Of a stretch of 64,000 nt of DNA, positions 14,569 to 27,623 are shown in pieces. The notes under the pieces were generated by a model. It searched no databases. It saw only the letters and a program-made list of their open reading frames with translations, and was not told the origin of the DNA. This stretch comes from Lethocerus indicus (taxonomy: Eukaryota > Arthropoda > Insecta > Hemiptera > Belostomatidae), in assembly GCA_019843655.1 (NCBI GenBank), contig JACDQD010000006.1:2844034-2908033 (forward strand), given 5' to 3'. How positions within the stretch are numbered: position 1 is the stretch's first letter; each line of letters opens with the position of its first letter. A program made the position numbers and the translations under genes.

Positions 14569-14926
14569 GATTAATATGCACTGATTAATAATCAACCATT
14601 GTTGACTCTGTGGGGCTTTACGCTCACATAACTATAGTAGGTATTTGTTTCAGATTCTACCCCCCATTTTTGATTAATTCTCGCCCGATCAATTTCGAAT
14701 TTTCAGCGCCCATCAAGTTCGCCCCCGAATTTTCTCTCGGGAAGCCGGTGAAATTTTTCCCCCGCCGATTTGTATACGGACGCGAAAAAAGATGATTGGA
14801 GACGATTGATGAAAATGAGGTAGTGAAGGCCGAAAATTGGCTCCCCTCATTTCCAGTCCCCGGGAAACTCACCCGACGGTTTTTCCCCGGGCCTTCCTTA
14901 TTAGCCGCCCAATGGTGGGGGTGGGT

Positions 14927-14949
14927 GGAGGAGGAGGAGGAGGAGGAGC
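14927..14949. repeat. (GGA)n microsatellite
   Basis: About seven GGA units in a GC-rich stretch. Confidence 0.9.
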
Positions 14950-15289
14950 AGCAACTCGGTTTAGCTCCGGCCCTGTAACGAAGTGGAATTTACGAAATTA
15001 GACCCGGCCGACCCGTTCGAACATCGACAGCTGGTGGACATCACATTTTTCTGAAAACCAAACTACGATCGTTAGAATTGTCCCAAAGTGTACTAAATAT
15101 ATCTTATTTCACTTTATTAGACTAGTTGGTTCATTCGTTTTGTTGGCATTAATGATGAAGTTTCACTTTGTATTAAATGGCTACCGAGTTTTCTTCTCTT
15201 TCGCCCTGTTATATAATAATATAACAGAAGATCGTATGATTTAAAACGTGCGTAAAAGCGCTATTGTTTTTTTGTACAATCAACACGAA

Positions 15290-15715
15290 TGTTATAAGTA
15301 CAAGTGCTGATTTTTTTCCACGTGTATTTCGTGATAAAAGGAACCACCCAAAGATGGCACTTTTCGCACAAGAACAATTTTGATCTAAGGACTAGGAAGA
15401 TCTCTAGGCCAGCGGCGTTTAAGCCGACGCGGGGAGGGGATAATGGATGGGAAAAGAGAGGAAAGGGACTGAACGAGTGGATTAGGATGAGGAGAAAGGC
15501 GGGAGTGGAACTTCGGGAACCGGGATTTTGCGACTTCGTTGACTCTTGGTATGTTGAAGTTAGAAACATACCGGGGAGCATTGAGGATGGTACGAAGGAC
15601 TTTTGACTGAAATCTCTGGATGCGAGCGATGTCGGCTGTCTTGTGGTGGAACCCCATAGCTCTATACCGTATGTCCGTGTCGGTTTAAGTATCCTTTTGA
15701 GTCGGGTATGGGGAT
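15290..15715 (-). mobile_element. Jockey-type non-LTR retrotransposon, 3' fragment, minus strand
   Basis: The minus strand reads IARIQRFQSKVLRTILNAPR, YVSNFNIPRVNEVAKSRF and FHSRLSPHPNPLVQS, then a 3' UTR shared with the copy at 23133. About 100 bp are missing between CCCGACTCAAAAG and the conserved ACATACGGTATAGAGC. The intact NAP motif shows what was lost from the other copy. Confidence 0.85.
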
Positions 15716-17904
15716 AAAAATGCTAATACCGCCGTCTATCGGTTTAATCCGCAATGACTTAGTTGCCACATCAATATATTCAATTATAACCGGAATCGGT
15801 CTGCGGTCGATTACACGATTACAAAAAATACCTCCGGTATAACCACGGGGTGTTGCAGGTTTTAAATATTTTTCGTTATGAACGCCTGAAACGCCGGCCG
15901 GCTTGTGCGCCCCACTAATCCCCCGTGAAAGTGTACCAAATCGAATCGAATTTGGAATCAAAGGGAGGCCGAACCATTGTGCGGCCCTAAGGTCCGGTCC
16001 AACTGTGTCGGCGTTCCGATTCCACCGCTAATTGGATCTCCATCCACGGCCGTCCGCTCTCCAGAGTCGTCCCGGATGAGACCGGCCGAAAGGGCATACC
16101 CCGCGTAATACGGTTAGGGCTGTCACACCGACGGCCCGAGGGTTCGGCTCCGAAACCGAAAAATTCAAACGGGTATCAAAAGCTGTGAGCTATTATACGG
16201 CCGCAATAACAACAGAAAGCCCAGTGTGGGAACGATTGTGGCGGGCAGCGTCCTCATCGCGTCCTAGGCTGGACTACTACTTGTACGGAGGAAACATTTA
16301 TTAAACATTTTAATTTTAAGAACCGCTAAACGCCTACTTAACTTGAAGTCGTTTCTCACTCATGAATTTCCGGATAAACCGCGATATCGTCGACAGAGGT
16401 CACCTGGTTAGCGAGAAAATTATTTTAAAAAGTATCACTAAATCCCCCACATAAACTGAAACCAATCTTTGGCGTTGGGACTTGAACTGTGTGGTCCGAC
16501 CGAACAGTGAGACTATAACAAAATTGTGCAGTATAAAATACTAAAACGAAATAATTAACGGTTCCCTACCGGGTCCCCAATACAGATCTTAAAGCCCGTT
16601 CATGACACACAAAAATATAATAAATTCCACTCCGATGTACAAATAATCCAATGTTTTCCAAACAAAGGCCAATAACCAATAAAACAATTGGGAGAACCCA
16701 ATGGGTTTCTTCTCTGTTATTCTCTTTTACCTGGAATTTAATGGAGATATTTATTTCTATTGCATCGTGACTGAAGCGGATTATAAGATTAGGGTTGTTC
16801 GATTTTGTGTTGTATTCGTACGCCTTTATATGTTCCCTTGAACCTATCAAGTATTCGAGTTTATGCCGGTTAACAGGGCAAAGGGCGTGCATTTCTCCTG
16901 TTATTAATAAATGCATGCCCTTTGTGTGTTCACCCGCCTTAGCTGGGATACCTACCCGCACAGGCAGGAAAATTTACCGCGGTTTTACCTTAGACGCGTT
17001 TTGCCGTTTAATAAAGTAGGTTTTCCGAACGAGCATGTTCAAAATGTTGGCCTTCGACAACTAATTAATTTGCCCCTTATTAAGTGAATGTATTATCATT
17101 TGTAAATAAGCTCTTAGAAAAGCCTTCACGCGCGTACATATTATTGCGTTATGTACAATTATTCCGTCAATACTCTTTGTTATGTCTAAAAATATGAAAA
17201 TGTTGGTATTAAATGCGCCAAACATTGTTTCATGAGTGGTTAAAATAACCATAATAATATGATGTCCGGACCGGGAAATTTAAAGTCCGTAAAATACAGT
17301 TAAAATAACATAAACAATTTGGTATTGATTTGATCAGCAAAGCGGGGTTTATGCTCGATGTAGAAATGTGCAGCTTTTTCATTCCAACATCGAATATACT
17401 ATTTTAAAGCACGTTATTTATTTGTAACGTTTTCTTTCTCCCGTCCTACTTTCATTGTTCTATTTTTTTAGCGCGATTCTAAGAAACGTAAATAATACAT
17501 TTTTTTGTATTCTTCCTTCTGACAAAGCCCATATAGAACGGGCGGACAATACACTTGAGCGTGTTCATCTGGAGATCGGAAATTAAAATGACTTTTAGAC
17601 CAGTTTTTCAACGTGTCCCGCGAAAGAAGTTCAAACCTCAATCATGTTAAAACACGTAAATTCAAATTCTTTGAAACGGATTAGAAATTCGACCTTGCAG
17701 TACCAAATATATAATTTTGGGCGCAGTTCAAAACCTAATTGCGCCCCTAAAAAATATATAACGAAAAAATCATTAAATTCAATTCTCTTTTGATTACATA
17801 TTGTAATAAATTTCCTCCTTCTTGTAAAAAATAAATGTATACCCATTTGATTATTATATTTTAATATATAACAATTTAGGTTTTCGTGAATATCAGTTTA
17901 TCAG

Positions 17905-17960
17905 TGTCTTTTCCGGAGGATACGTTTCGGCTGCCGACCATCTTCAGTAGTCTTGTCAGC
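17905..17960. mobile_element. Degenerate foldback arm
   Basis: Contains GTTTCGGCTGCC and CCATCTTCAGTAG in the order and spacing of the family arm. Confidence 0.5.
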
Positions 17961-18983
17961 ACAACAAAACGAGGAGTCGGCACGTGGCCCCTCTCTGTCA
18001 TTATTTCCCTTTGTCACCCTCCACGTCTAATGGCCGCCCTTTATCACCGGAGAGACGCTCTCAACTTCCATCCCCCCGTTCTACTTCTGAACGCTCCAAA
18101 ACACGCGCAAAACCGCGAAGGTGTCCTGTTTTGTAAGCTCGGTGCAATTCGATTTTCCTCCCGGAATTGTAACCCAAGTGTTAACTCAATCAGGTAATTC
18201 AATTGCCAATTGAAAAACAATCGACGCATCTAGCGTTACGTTTGTACAGGTCCTGTATACCCGAAGTCTCCGTTGTAGGGACGTAAATTCCCTTTTTCAG
18301 AGAGAGAGCTCAAGTAAGAACATAGGTCTTAAATAAAGTCCATTGGGTTCAATTTTGAAAAACTGGTTTTCGGACAGTCGAAAAATGTGCAAAAACCTTC
18401 AAAAGTTCATGTGCTTACATTCCTTCACTGCTACGAATCAGCAAACGTTTTCGTCTTATTTTACCTATCACTAAAATTCTTGACGTTTCTTGGCGCAGAT
18501 AAATCGGACAGAAATTGATGAGCGAAAATAGACCGATATTTTTTGGGTATTGAAACGTTGACCCGGGCCGTTAGCTTTGAAGGAAATCGGATTCTAGAAG
18601 ATTCGAGACCGCAATCCTTTTGTTCAATTTTGGCCCATCTCCTCCTCACGCCCGGGTCGGCGTATGCCTTATTGGAAAGGTTCAAATCGTTCGGAACCTC
18701 TCCTGTATTTCTCCCGCAGGAACTCAACGTTAACGTCATTACCATCAAAACGGGTCCTATCGAGAATTTTCATTCAAGCGATAAAACGAAGAAATAGCTG
18801 AAAAACTGAATAACTGCCTTCCATCCAAAGCGCGGGCGTAAGCCTTCTATTGTTTTGTTTTTGTTACAGTTAATTCTCTTTTACTGGGCGGCATTTGTAC
18901 AAATTTCGCTCCGTTTAGTTAAAATCTGAATAATTTATTCCAACAGAAATAACAGTCGTCGCCGCTTCAATAACAATTGAAAG

Positions 18984-19045
18984 ACGGCGTTCCTAATACC
19001 GGGCCCGCACAACCGTTCAGTCGTGAATTTAGTATTGAGCGCCGT
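18984..19045 (+). repeat. 62-bp ACGGCG hairpin repeat, copy 5
   Basis: ACGGCGTTCCTAATACCGGG ... TTTAGTATTGAGCGCCGT, with the AATAACAATTGAAAG upstream flank. Confidence 0.82.
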
Positions 19046-20321
19046 TCGGGAAATATCAGCGCGACTTTTCAACTTTTTAAAAATTTGGATCGTTAATAAT
19101 TAATAAAATTATTAATTTATAAATGTAGAATCTACAAGCGGAAGATAGAATTTACAAGTTTATGCACTCTCACTGCAATACAATTACTCTATAGTCTATA
19201 AAAATATGAAATCTACAAATGGTATTTTTTTTCGTTTCGTGATGCACTCCATGGCGTAACTTATCGGCTTATTTCAGCATTCCCGAACAAACTATCCGCG
19301 CTCTAAAACCGACTTGTCTAAACGTTCGCCTACACGATATGGGGGAAAAGTTTGTCACCGCCTCGTTCTTGTTAAGTCCCACTTCTGAATTGTACGTCGG
19401 TTCGGCGCCTAAACGGGCGAAGTTGCGCAATCGCTACTGATTCTCGGGGCCGGACGTGCGCTAGTCTACCCCCAATGAAAATGCGCCGCTGCGATAATAT
19501 AAATAGTCGGGAACGACTTCTGGATTGCGGCGGAAACTGACCCCAAAGTTTCGGATATGAAAATGCAAATTGGGTTGTTAGTAACGCGCGGAGGGCGCAT
19601 GTTGAATCATCGGTAGAATTTCGAAACTGGGAGTTTGAAACTGGGTCTCACGGCCTATAGACCAGTTGACCTTTCTAGCCAGAACTACAGGTGGTCGGAA
19701 TTATTATTATTATTATATATTTAGAATATCGGTTTACAATTTATACAGCAGCTGGACTGGGTGGAGCTTAAAATACATTGCAATACTGTCTTCAAATTTT
19801 AAAACGGATAAGAAATCGAATTGAGATACAAAGATATTTTGAACCGACATTTTATCCCACTCGGAAAACAGTAGATAAATAAAAACTAATTTTCACATTC
19901 CGGCCAATTGAAAAAATATAAAGCTAAAAAAAACATGCGCTTTACTAGGGGAAAATATCCACACTTTAAAGGGAAATTTCAATAGCGTGCGATTAGTATC
20001 GGTTTAAGCGGAAAAACTGGACGTAATTAGTATGGCGTGTACCTGCGTAATATAAAATATAGGATGAAAGCATTTTTTATTCATTCGGAAAACCTGTTTG
20101 GCGTAATATTCTTTCTCTTCCCTTGGTTCAGTCTTTTTCTAGACACCAGACTCCGCAAGGACTATGATTTTTGTTTTTCAATGCAATATAACCACCGATT
20201 GTTTTAGCCGATATACACTGTATGAAATGATCGTAATTGACCGTTCTAACTCGAAAAATCGAAAAACCGGCTTATACTGACGGGGTTTAATTTTGTGTTT
20301 AGGTCGAGAGCCAGCGAGGGT

Positions 20322-23300
20322 ATGAAGGGCATGAGGTTGGGGCGGTGGTGGCTGATGACCGCCGTCGCTGTTGTGGCCGCCTGCCTGGAGTACGCCCACG
20401 GCACAGACACAAGCTCAACCCTCGAGTGCCACAAGAGGATGTACACCTACAGGGTCACACAGTCCGACTCCCAGGGCAGGATATGCTGGGACGACATCAA
20501 CGTCATGTCCTGCTGGGGCGCTGCGACTCCAACGAGGTACACTACTTCGGGGAGGGTGGGGGACCTTACAGTACACCCGTACATAATATCGGGTTAGTAT
20601 AGTTGAGCCATACTTAATGCCCCAAGGCATGTTAACACAACATACACGCTCATCAACATACCGAGAATAGACCAAGTTCTAGAATCGCAGTTCCAAAAAT
20701 TTCATTCCCCTATCCTCTATTACCCATCCATTATCCTCCCCCACGACGGCTTAAACGCCACCGGCTCAGAGATTTTCTAGGTCTCTAGTCCAGGTACACG
20801 AGTTGTACCTATAACCGTAGGGGTTGATTGTGAAATAAATAAAAAGAAAAAAGACGGAATTAGACGATTCTTCAAATCTTCTCCGCTTTCGCTACGGCCC
20901 GAGGTCTTATAACGATTTATTTTTCTCGCCTGGTCCATGTCCGAATTGGCGATAAGCGCCCTCCCTCCAAAAGATTTCCCTTACACATATTTTCTCCGGA
21001 GGAAATTAAGTAGATTAAGGGCTTGAAGGGGGCGGACGGACTTACGCCACTAATCGGTTTAACAAGACGCCCCCAAGCAACCCATCGGGACAGTATAAAT
21101 CTCAGAATTTATGATAGGGCTCAAAGTCGGGAGTTTTAACTTCGGTTGAACTCCAGTGTCGTCGATAGGCTCAAGACCGCCCGTCAGATAATTGAACAGT
21201 TTTAAGTTTTAAGCTTCGGCTAATTGCTGTCACAGAAGTATTATAGCTGGGGCCCAAAAGTCCCCCTAGTGTTGCTGGCCTACTTAACAACAGCTTTTGA
21301 AGACATTTAAAGTGCGGTCACCCCGCTAAGACTTCATAAGGTTTGAGAGTGACCGACCTGTGCATATCAGTATATTATGGTTGTTTAGAAAAATAAACCT
21401 CCAGATCTGTTCCTGGTTTTCAGAAACAATTCGTTTCATCTAAATGTTCATAGGACATCTTTGGTAGTCCGGAGAGTGCCTATACATTCATTTACTTAAA
21501 TATTGACACTTATTTTACTACAAATATTCACAATTGTTGTCTGATAATAGGGAATGTTGCAATTTTAATATCAATATGTCGCCACATTCTGTCAGCAATA
21601 AATATTTTATGATTTATCAATGGAAATTCCACAGGACTATATCTGAAGACGTTTCCAGCTGGCAAATCATCTTATTTCAAAATACTGAAAAACAAATGTA
21701 CCGGAGCGTCTTACTCGCGGAGACGGACGTCCTGGGGACCTTTGACCTTTAACGCTCAAACTTTTGAACTGACCTTTTTCCCCTTTTGTTTCGCAGCGAA
21801 TATGGATTAGGGATGTAAGAGTTGAATCGGGTCGAATGAGGTGAATTAGTGAAGCACCTACCTAGCTGGTATGCACTGGTATGGTGCATTAATACATTAA
21901 TGTATTACCTGCGGCCGTGTGCCTTCAAAGTAGATTTCTGTGTCACCTGCGGTGGGGCTCTCAGAGCGACAAGGCTTAAGTGGGGGCACCCGCCCACGTT
22001 CCAATACCGCCGAACTGCATTTTATATTTTTATTTTATGACCCTCAACATCTGTAGAATATTTTTAAACGTTTTAATTCATATTTTTTATCGCATGAATC
22101 CTCTAAAATGGAAATTGACAGCTGAAAAAGTAAAGAAGCGTGGTGACGTTGGGTTAGGAACAATTTCTTTTTAATAAAGCCGCGTCCGGGAAAAAAGAGT
22201 CGGAAAATGGGAAATTCCGGACCGGAAACGACCCGGCGAGGTAGAAAATTTACGATTCGGAGGCAGAGATTGTCCCACAACTATTCTTTGGCCAACGTCA
22301 TTTTACTACTCTTACATAGGTTTACATTCTCTTTTATTCTTCTCGCTTTGTCTTCTCGTTCTTGCCCCCCTCCCGGTTATACGACACGGAAGAAGGGTCA
22401 ATACAATGTTTTATGGCTATAATCAAAGTTTCCAGCACGGGAGGCTCGAATCCCACAAGTGCGCAATCCTAGACCCGACTTTGCAAATTGAAAGAAACTT
22501 TTGTCCGCCAAATTCCTACAAATACAAATACTTTATTTTTCCTTGTATATACATAGGATATTGTAGAATATGTAGACATTTCCCGAGGACTTAAATTACA
22601 CTCAAGTCTTTCACACTCTCTGCATTTAGGCTGAACTTGACATTTTTTCAGAACTTGTTTTTTTGTAAGAGGAATCTGTAATCAATTTAGAGCTGTCATA
22701 ATTTTCATATGTAACTAACACTTCTTCCAAAAATTATTTAACTAATGACCCTGGTATGCCGCGTCCACTATTACGACGTAATTAATGTCCTGTTTCCCGG
22801 CCCAGTATGTAAATCTTTAGTTTGTACATAATTGTGTTTGCCTTACGTTCTGTTTGCCGCACTTATGAGATAAGGCTGCAATTACCGAACCCCGCGTTAT
22901 CTGTCCAGTGAAGTACAATCGCATGTTATCTCCTGTTCTGTTGTGTTCTGTGAGACGATTCTTGGATAGAAACGCTTAATTATCCAACGAGTGATTTTTA
23001 ATTTTTAAAAAATATATTAAGATAATAATAATCTTATAGTTGCATATAACGAAATTTATCTGACAACAAATTTGTCATATTAACTAATATTAATTATCGA
23101 TATTGTAAAATAATATTTTTAATTTCTTAATTAATCGTTGGAATCCCCATACCCGACTCAAAAGAATTGACTTAAACAGAAAATTTGGACTCTTAAGGCC
23201 ATTACTAATACGGACATCAAAATTGATCTTAACTAACAAACTAACAATACACAAAGCAATACTCAAACCGACATGGACATACGGTATAGAGCTATGGGGT

Positions 23301-26300
23301 TCCACCAAGACATCCAACATCGCTGGCATCCAGAGATTTCAGTCACAAGTCCTTCGTACCATCTCCCTGGGTATGTTTCTAACCAGACAATCCACCATGA
23401 CCTCAACATACCCACTGTCGACGAAGTCGCAAAATCCCGGTTCCCGAAGTTCCACTCCCGCCTTTCTCCTCATCCTAATCCACTCGTTCAGTCCCTTTCC
23501 TCTCTTACCAACGCCGCTGGCCTAGAGATCTTCTTAGCCCTTAGACTATAATTGTTCTTGTGTGAAAAGTGCCATCTTTGGGTGGTTCCTTTTATCACGA
23601 AAGACATGTGGAAAAAAGTCAGCACTTGTACTTATAACATAAATTATAAAAAAACTTAATTAATCGAACATAAAAATCAATTTCCATTAAATTTGTATAC
23701 CTCTCCAGATGCGTGAGGTATACAGCGGGGATGTGTGTATATAGCTGTTACATAATTCGGATAATTGGCCCGTCTTCCGTCGGTTATCGTTCGGATTTAA
23801 TTTCTGATTTCCGCTTATAGGAATCATATACGGGGGGCAGACTGATATCAGGTGTCAAGTCACGTGGGCTGTTTGGGGGGGGGACACATTTCTGTCCCGA
23901 CATCGGGTATTGTCAGTGAAAGGCGCCACTGTTGGACACAGTGGAGTGAAACGGGGAATGAACGCAAGGCACGGCCCTACAAAAGGGCCCTTTTTACCGT
24001 AGGCGAGGAAACCCTTCTCCCCACATGTTCTTCTCAACAGTCGACCCCCCCACCCCGTCATACCCCGCCGTTTGCCATTGTCCAGAAACTTCTAATTTTA
24101 CACAGCCGCCCCCCGAATAAAGCGCCCTTCTGTTCGGCGTATTTAATCTCTTGTTGAGGGGGGGGGGGAGCGAGGAAGGGGCATTGTGTTGTTATTATGT
24201 GTCGGGAATAACAAAAAAAATATAAACAGAGGCGCGGTCTGATTTCCCAAAATTGGGATACAGGAGGGGGAAATAATTTTCCGGGCGTCAGGGCTTGCTT
24301 GTTCAACGAATGCTTAAAGAACTTGACGAAAATTTGTACAACTCAGATCAGAAGAGGCGCCAGATTGAAAACAATTCTGATTTTAGTGGAACGTGTGTGG
24401 GAATTGCCCCAGCGCTGCGAACTTGCTTTCGGAAAAAATTAAAACGGTCACCAATATAAGTAAATATGACCAAAATAAATTTATATATACAACAAAATGT
24501 TTCACCAACGTGCGAGCACTCACGGCTGGTGGCGAATCACCTTAGGTGCACGTACCGAAAAAATTAAATATAAAATGAATACTCTGGATATTTACAATGA
24601 TTTATCTATTAGAAAAAAGTCTATTGAGTCTGTAAATAGTTCATTTGTCAGCCACACTGTGTGCATCTCTTGCACTGGTCTAGAGGATGAAGAGCGAGCG
24701 GCTGATGAGACCAGTTTCTTTCACTATGTAGACGTATTCCGTAAAACTAACGTCTAACCGGCGGGATTCCAACCTTTTGAGGTGCTATCCTAGCCACCTC
24801 AAATTACAGGGATTTCGTCTAATTTTATTACTAAAACCCTGAGTTTCCGCATACATGTTTAGTTCCGTCTCAGCCTGGTTAAAATGCCCGCGGCCCAAAC
24901 TGAGGAACAACAAACTTGCCGGCTTTGTAAGTCCCGCGGCGCCAGTTGAGCGAATTAAGTTGCGCTCCGGCCCCCCGCTGGGACTTTACGTCCGTGCGTA
25001 CGTGACTCAACTATGACATGAACATAAACCTAAGACGTCCTCTCTACCTGACGGGATTACGACGCACCGAGAGATTAGCCCTACTTGTGACGAGCCCGTC
25101 AAAATTCACGTTTTGTCATATTCAGACTGGGCGTTATCTGAAAACTCGATTTCGTATTTTTCGACAAATCAATATCCAATATAAACGTTATATTGTATAA
25201 ATCCATTAAAGGCCCTGTTCTTTTTCGGGGACCGAATTTTCTCGGAATTAGAAATTTCTCCGGATTAAGCGAGAGGAACTCGTTTAAAGTTCGATTGCTG
25301 TTCTGGCGGCCGAATGACGGTGGGCGCTCCCGTTTTATTTCCTGGAAGGAGGAGAAATATCTTTTTTGTGGGAAAGATTCGTTGCCCGATCGAAAATTGC
25401 ATTTGTGTCCCCGGACCCCTAGAAAAGGGGACTCCTCGCCCTCGCATCTCGAAATGCCAAGACCAGGAGTCAAATCAGATCTCATTGAATTGGCGCCAAC
25501 CGTGTGTGTTGGAGGCCCTGAAAGGAAAAAATAAGGTCTATTAGAATAAATTTAAAATAGCAATTCCGACGGTCGTACCGGGCTAGGAAGGCGGAGATTA
25601 AAACTAACACTTGGAATTAGTCATATGAACTCGTTTTAAATGGTATCTTCTCCACTCATTCACAGTTTAGAAGTTAATTATAACAGTTTAACGATTAGTA
25701 TTGATGATTGAATATAAACCAGGATTTGAACCAAGGGCCGACTCTTCCGGCCGACCTAATCTCCCGGTACTTGGGGAACTAGCCCTCCCCCTCATCCCAT
25801 TCAATCGCTCCATTTCCAGGATCCCGCTCTCATCGTCTATGCACATCCCGCCTGCGGTGCACAATGGACGGCGAACAGTTGTTCGGGAACAAACTACTAG
25901 CCGGCGTAGAGTTGGCCACTGTACGGCCGGATGCCCGCGCCTAATGAGAGCATAGGATTGCCGAAGTCAACGGCCGTTCGGATCGTACCCGTTTCATTTA
26001 AAACTCAGTCTGTACGGTTTCTACTGGATATTTGGCAAGAATCAACTCGCGGATTAATAATTCTCAGTCCTAATTATAAACAACGCCGGTTTAATTCGAT
26101 CACGACCCCCCCCCCACTAATTACACACCAGTGCAGAGAGAGCAAAGGGCGCCTATGTGAAGGTCAGCTTTTTTTTTCGAAAGCGGTTTCTGGCTTTGTG
26201 GCACGCTGGCTGGACCAAATTCGGGTCGAATCTGGGCTATATTTAAAGGGTTGAGAGGGCTAAACTCCGATACGGGCAGATTGGTATTTAATTGCCCTTG

Positions 26301-27623
26301 GGCCGCCATTCTGCCGCCGCAACTGTTTCTTCTACCAACTACAAGGTTTATTGTGGTATGGTTTGAAAAAAAAACCCCGGTGCTGGACGAATTTTCAATT
26401 TGGACGCATTCCTGTCGGCCATTCGGGATTCCCTTGGTCCTAGTTTCCTAAAAACCCTAGTTTCTTTCGGACAACAAAAAGAGAATTATTTTGCAGACAG
26501 TCTCAAACGGCCCCCGTACAATTGGAAGTCCAATGCTGACCGTTTTATGACTTACAAAAGATATTTGCGTCGCTTATTAAACCTGGAATTGATAAACATG
26601 AATATGATAATACGTGTGTCACTGTCTCCTCTCGCTGGTTTGGTCTTTTGCTAGAGCGGTTTCGGCTGCTCGCCATCTTCAGTAGCGGTGTTAGTCACTT
26701 TGGCTGCTTTTTGGGCATCCTCACTGAACTGTCACTGTCACTTGTACTGTGGTGGCTGTTTGTTTGTCGTGTATATATATATGTGTCTTGTTATTGTTTT
26801 TTGGGAGGATGTTGTTTGACTTATTTGGGTTGGAAGGGATTTTGTTAATCGGTCAAATATATATTTGATCACACAACTGGGCCCAACTATTAGGTATTTC
26901 TGACATCCAAATATATGGCAGGAAACCTATCGGGCGTTGCGTATTTACGATCATAAAAGTTTTCCTGTTGATCCAAAATTGTTTATTTTTGGCAATCTAG
27001 TTAATCGGTGCAAGTTCATCCAACGAACTTTAGTTAAGTATTACTACTGTAATAATTGCACGTATGTCTCGACAATTTTTGCACTCAATTGTGTCATGCT
27101 GACAATGCTAGAAGAATTCCAGAAGAAGATTCTTCTAATCCAGCACTGGGATATCCAGCTGGGAATCCAGCAGTTTATCCCAGAAAATTAGTTCCCCCCG
27201 TTGGGAGGACATGCCAGATAGGACTTTCAATATATTCCTTTTTTTATTACATTTCTGAATCTAGGTTCAGAAATGTAATGGCAGGTATTGTCGCCAGAAG
27301 TGAGGATGAACTGAAAAACAAGCTCCGGTTGTGCCCGAACGTGTCTCAATCAGTTGAAATATTCGACTCGATCTAATCATAATTCTCTGTTCCTGGTGTA
27401 GATTAGCGACTGGAGGTTCCCGTACAAGCGGTCCTATCACCCCGTGTGCATGCACGGGGGCCGGGAGGCGAGGACGGTGACGCTGAACCACTGCGAGCAG
27501 GGCGTCGAGGAGGGTACCGAAAGGTACACCTACCTGCACGCCACCACCTGCAGGTGCCACGTCTGCCGCTCATCGGAGGCCAGCTGCCAGGGGGTCAGGT
27601 ACAAACCCAACTTCTTCCGCTAG
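20322..27623 (+). CDS. GPB5: Glycoprotein hormone beta-5 (thyrostimulin beta subunit), two coding exons, one-base frameshift in exon 1
   Basis: Coding exons 20322-20536 and 27402-27623, joined in phase 0. GPB5 is a secreted cystine-knot subunit that pairs with GPA2 and activates an LGR1-type receptor. ATG at 20322 opens a signal peptide (residues about 1-27, hydrophobic LMTAVAVVAACL). The exon starts after an acceptor at 20301-20302, so at least one upstream noncoding exon is expected. Exon 1 has Cys36, Cys55, Cys64 and Cys68, with the family block SCWGRCDSNE only if one base missing between 20518 and 20519 is restored. Exon 2 reads ISDWRFPYKRSYHPVC, then HC, TCRCHVC and SSEASC, ending FFR-stop. 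The total is 10 cysteines and about 145 residues, normal for the family. As printed, the exon 1 frame runs into the intron. The loss follows a GGGG run, so a sequencing error is likelier than a pseudogene. No GPA2 partner was seen in the window. Confidence 0.9.
20606..20850 (+). mobile_element. Jockey-type non-LTR retrotransposon, 3' fragment in GPB5 intron
   Basis: Reads NAPRHVN, then INIPRIDQVLESQFQKFHS, and stops after GSEIF near 20780, matching the C-terminus of the reverse-transcriptase ORF seen in the fragments at 15290 and 23133. An A-rich tail (AATAAATAAAAAGAAAAAA) follows. It is diverged from the other two and not functional. Confidence 0.75.
23133..23640 (+). mobile_element. Jockey-type non-LTR retrotransposon, 3' fragment (frameshifted)
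   Basis: Frame 1 reads LTIHKAILKPTWTYGIELWG and then IAGIQRFQSQVLRTI, the typical end of a jockey-clade reverse-transcriptase ORF. A deletion near 23367 shifts the frame, after which YVSNQTIHHDLNIPTVDEVA continues. A second deletion near 23510 removes about 35 bp present in the copy at 15290. The 3' UTR to about 23640 is nearly identical to that copy. Dead 5'-truncated insertion. Confidence 0.88.
26609..27040. mobile_element. Foldback element, copy B, right side truncated, in GPB5 intron
   Basis: One complete arm (CTGTCTCCTCTCGCTGG through GGTCAAATATATATTTGA) followed by the spacer of copy A in inverted orientation (GGCAGGAAACCTATCGGGC, AAAAGTTTTCCTGTTG, ACTTTAGTTAAGTA). The opposite arm is missing. 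Ends about 360 bp before GPB5 exon 2. Confidence 0.82.
27246..27279. repeat. Perfect 14-bp inverted repeat, 6-nt loop
   Basis: ATTACATTTCTGAA and its reverse complement around TCTAGG, 122 bp upstream of GPB5 exon 2. Confidence 0.95.

Larger units (their letters stand above)
4602..15289. other. Gene-free sequence with scattered small repeats
   Basis: No supported gene. Contains foldback copy F, hairpin repeat copies 2-4, the palindrome at 12851 and a foldback remnant at 14468. Open frames up to 121 codons (4741-5106) begin at non-ATG codons and resemble nothing I know. Confidence 0.6.
15716..20301. other. Gene-free sequence upstream of the GPB5 coding exons
   Basis: Probably contains the GPB5 promoter and noncoding first exon, which I could not place. 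A GC-rich block at 15960-16150 is notable but has no recognisable ORF. Hairpin repeat copy 5 lies here. Confidence 0.5.
20537..27401 (+). other. GPB5 intron, 6.9 kb, filled with transposon remnants
   Basis: GT at 20537 and AG at 27400-27401 bound this intron. It holds two jockey-type retrotransposon 3' fragments in the gene's own orientation (20606-20850 and 23133-23640), a foldback element truncated on its right side (26609-27040), GC-rich stretches near 24 kb and 25.2-25.5 kb, and a 14-bp inverted repeat 122 bp before exon 2. Several open frames of 60-130 codons occur on both strands, but none resembles a protein family I recognise. Confidence 0.8.

Noticed and set aside
16566..16961. 131-codon minus-strand frame with a hydrophobic segment
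   Set aside because: Composition looks like translated noncoding DNA and no family motif is seen.
25099..25534. Overlapping frames on both strands inside the GPB5 intron
   Set aside because: Both strands are open over the same GC-moderate stretch, typical of chance. No family match.
25703..25775. tRNA- or SINE-like B box (minus strand GGTTCAAATCC) near 25722-25732
   Set aside because: No convincing A box or cloverleaf could be drawn, so no tRNA or SINE is called. A similar weak B-box-like match at 49336 was dropped for the same reason.
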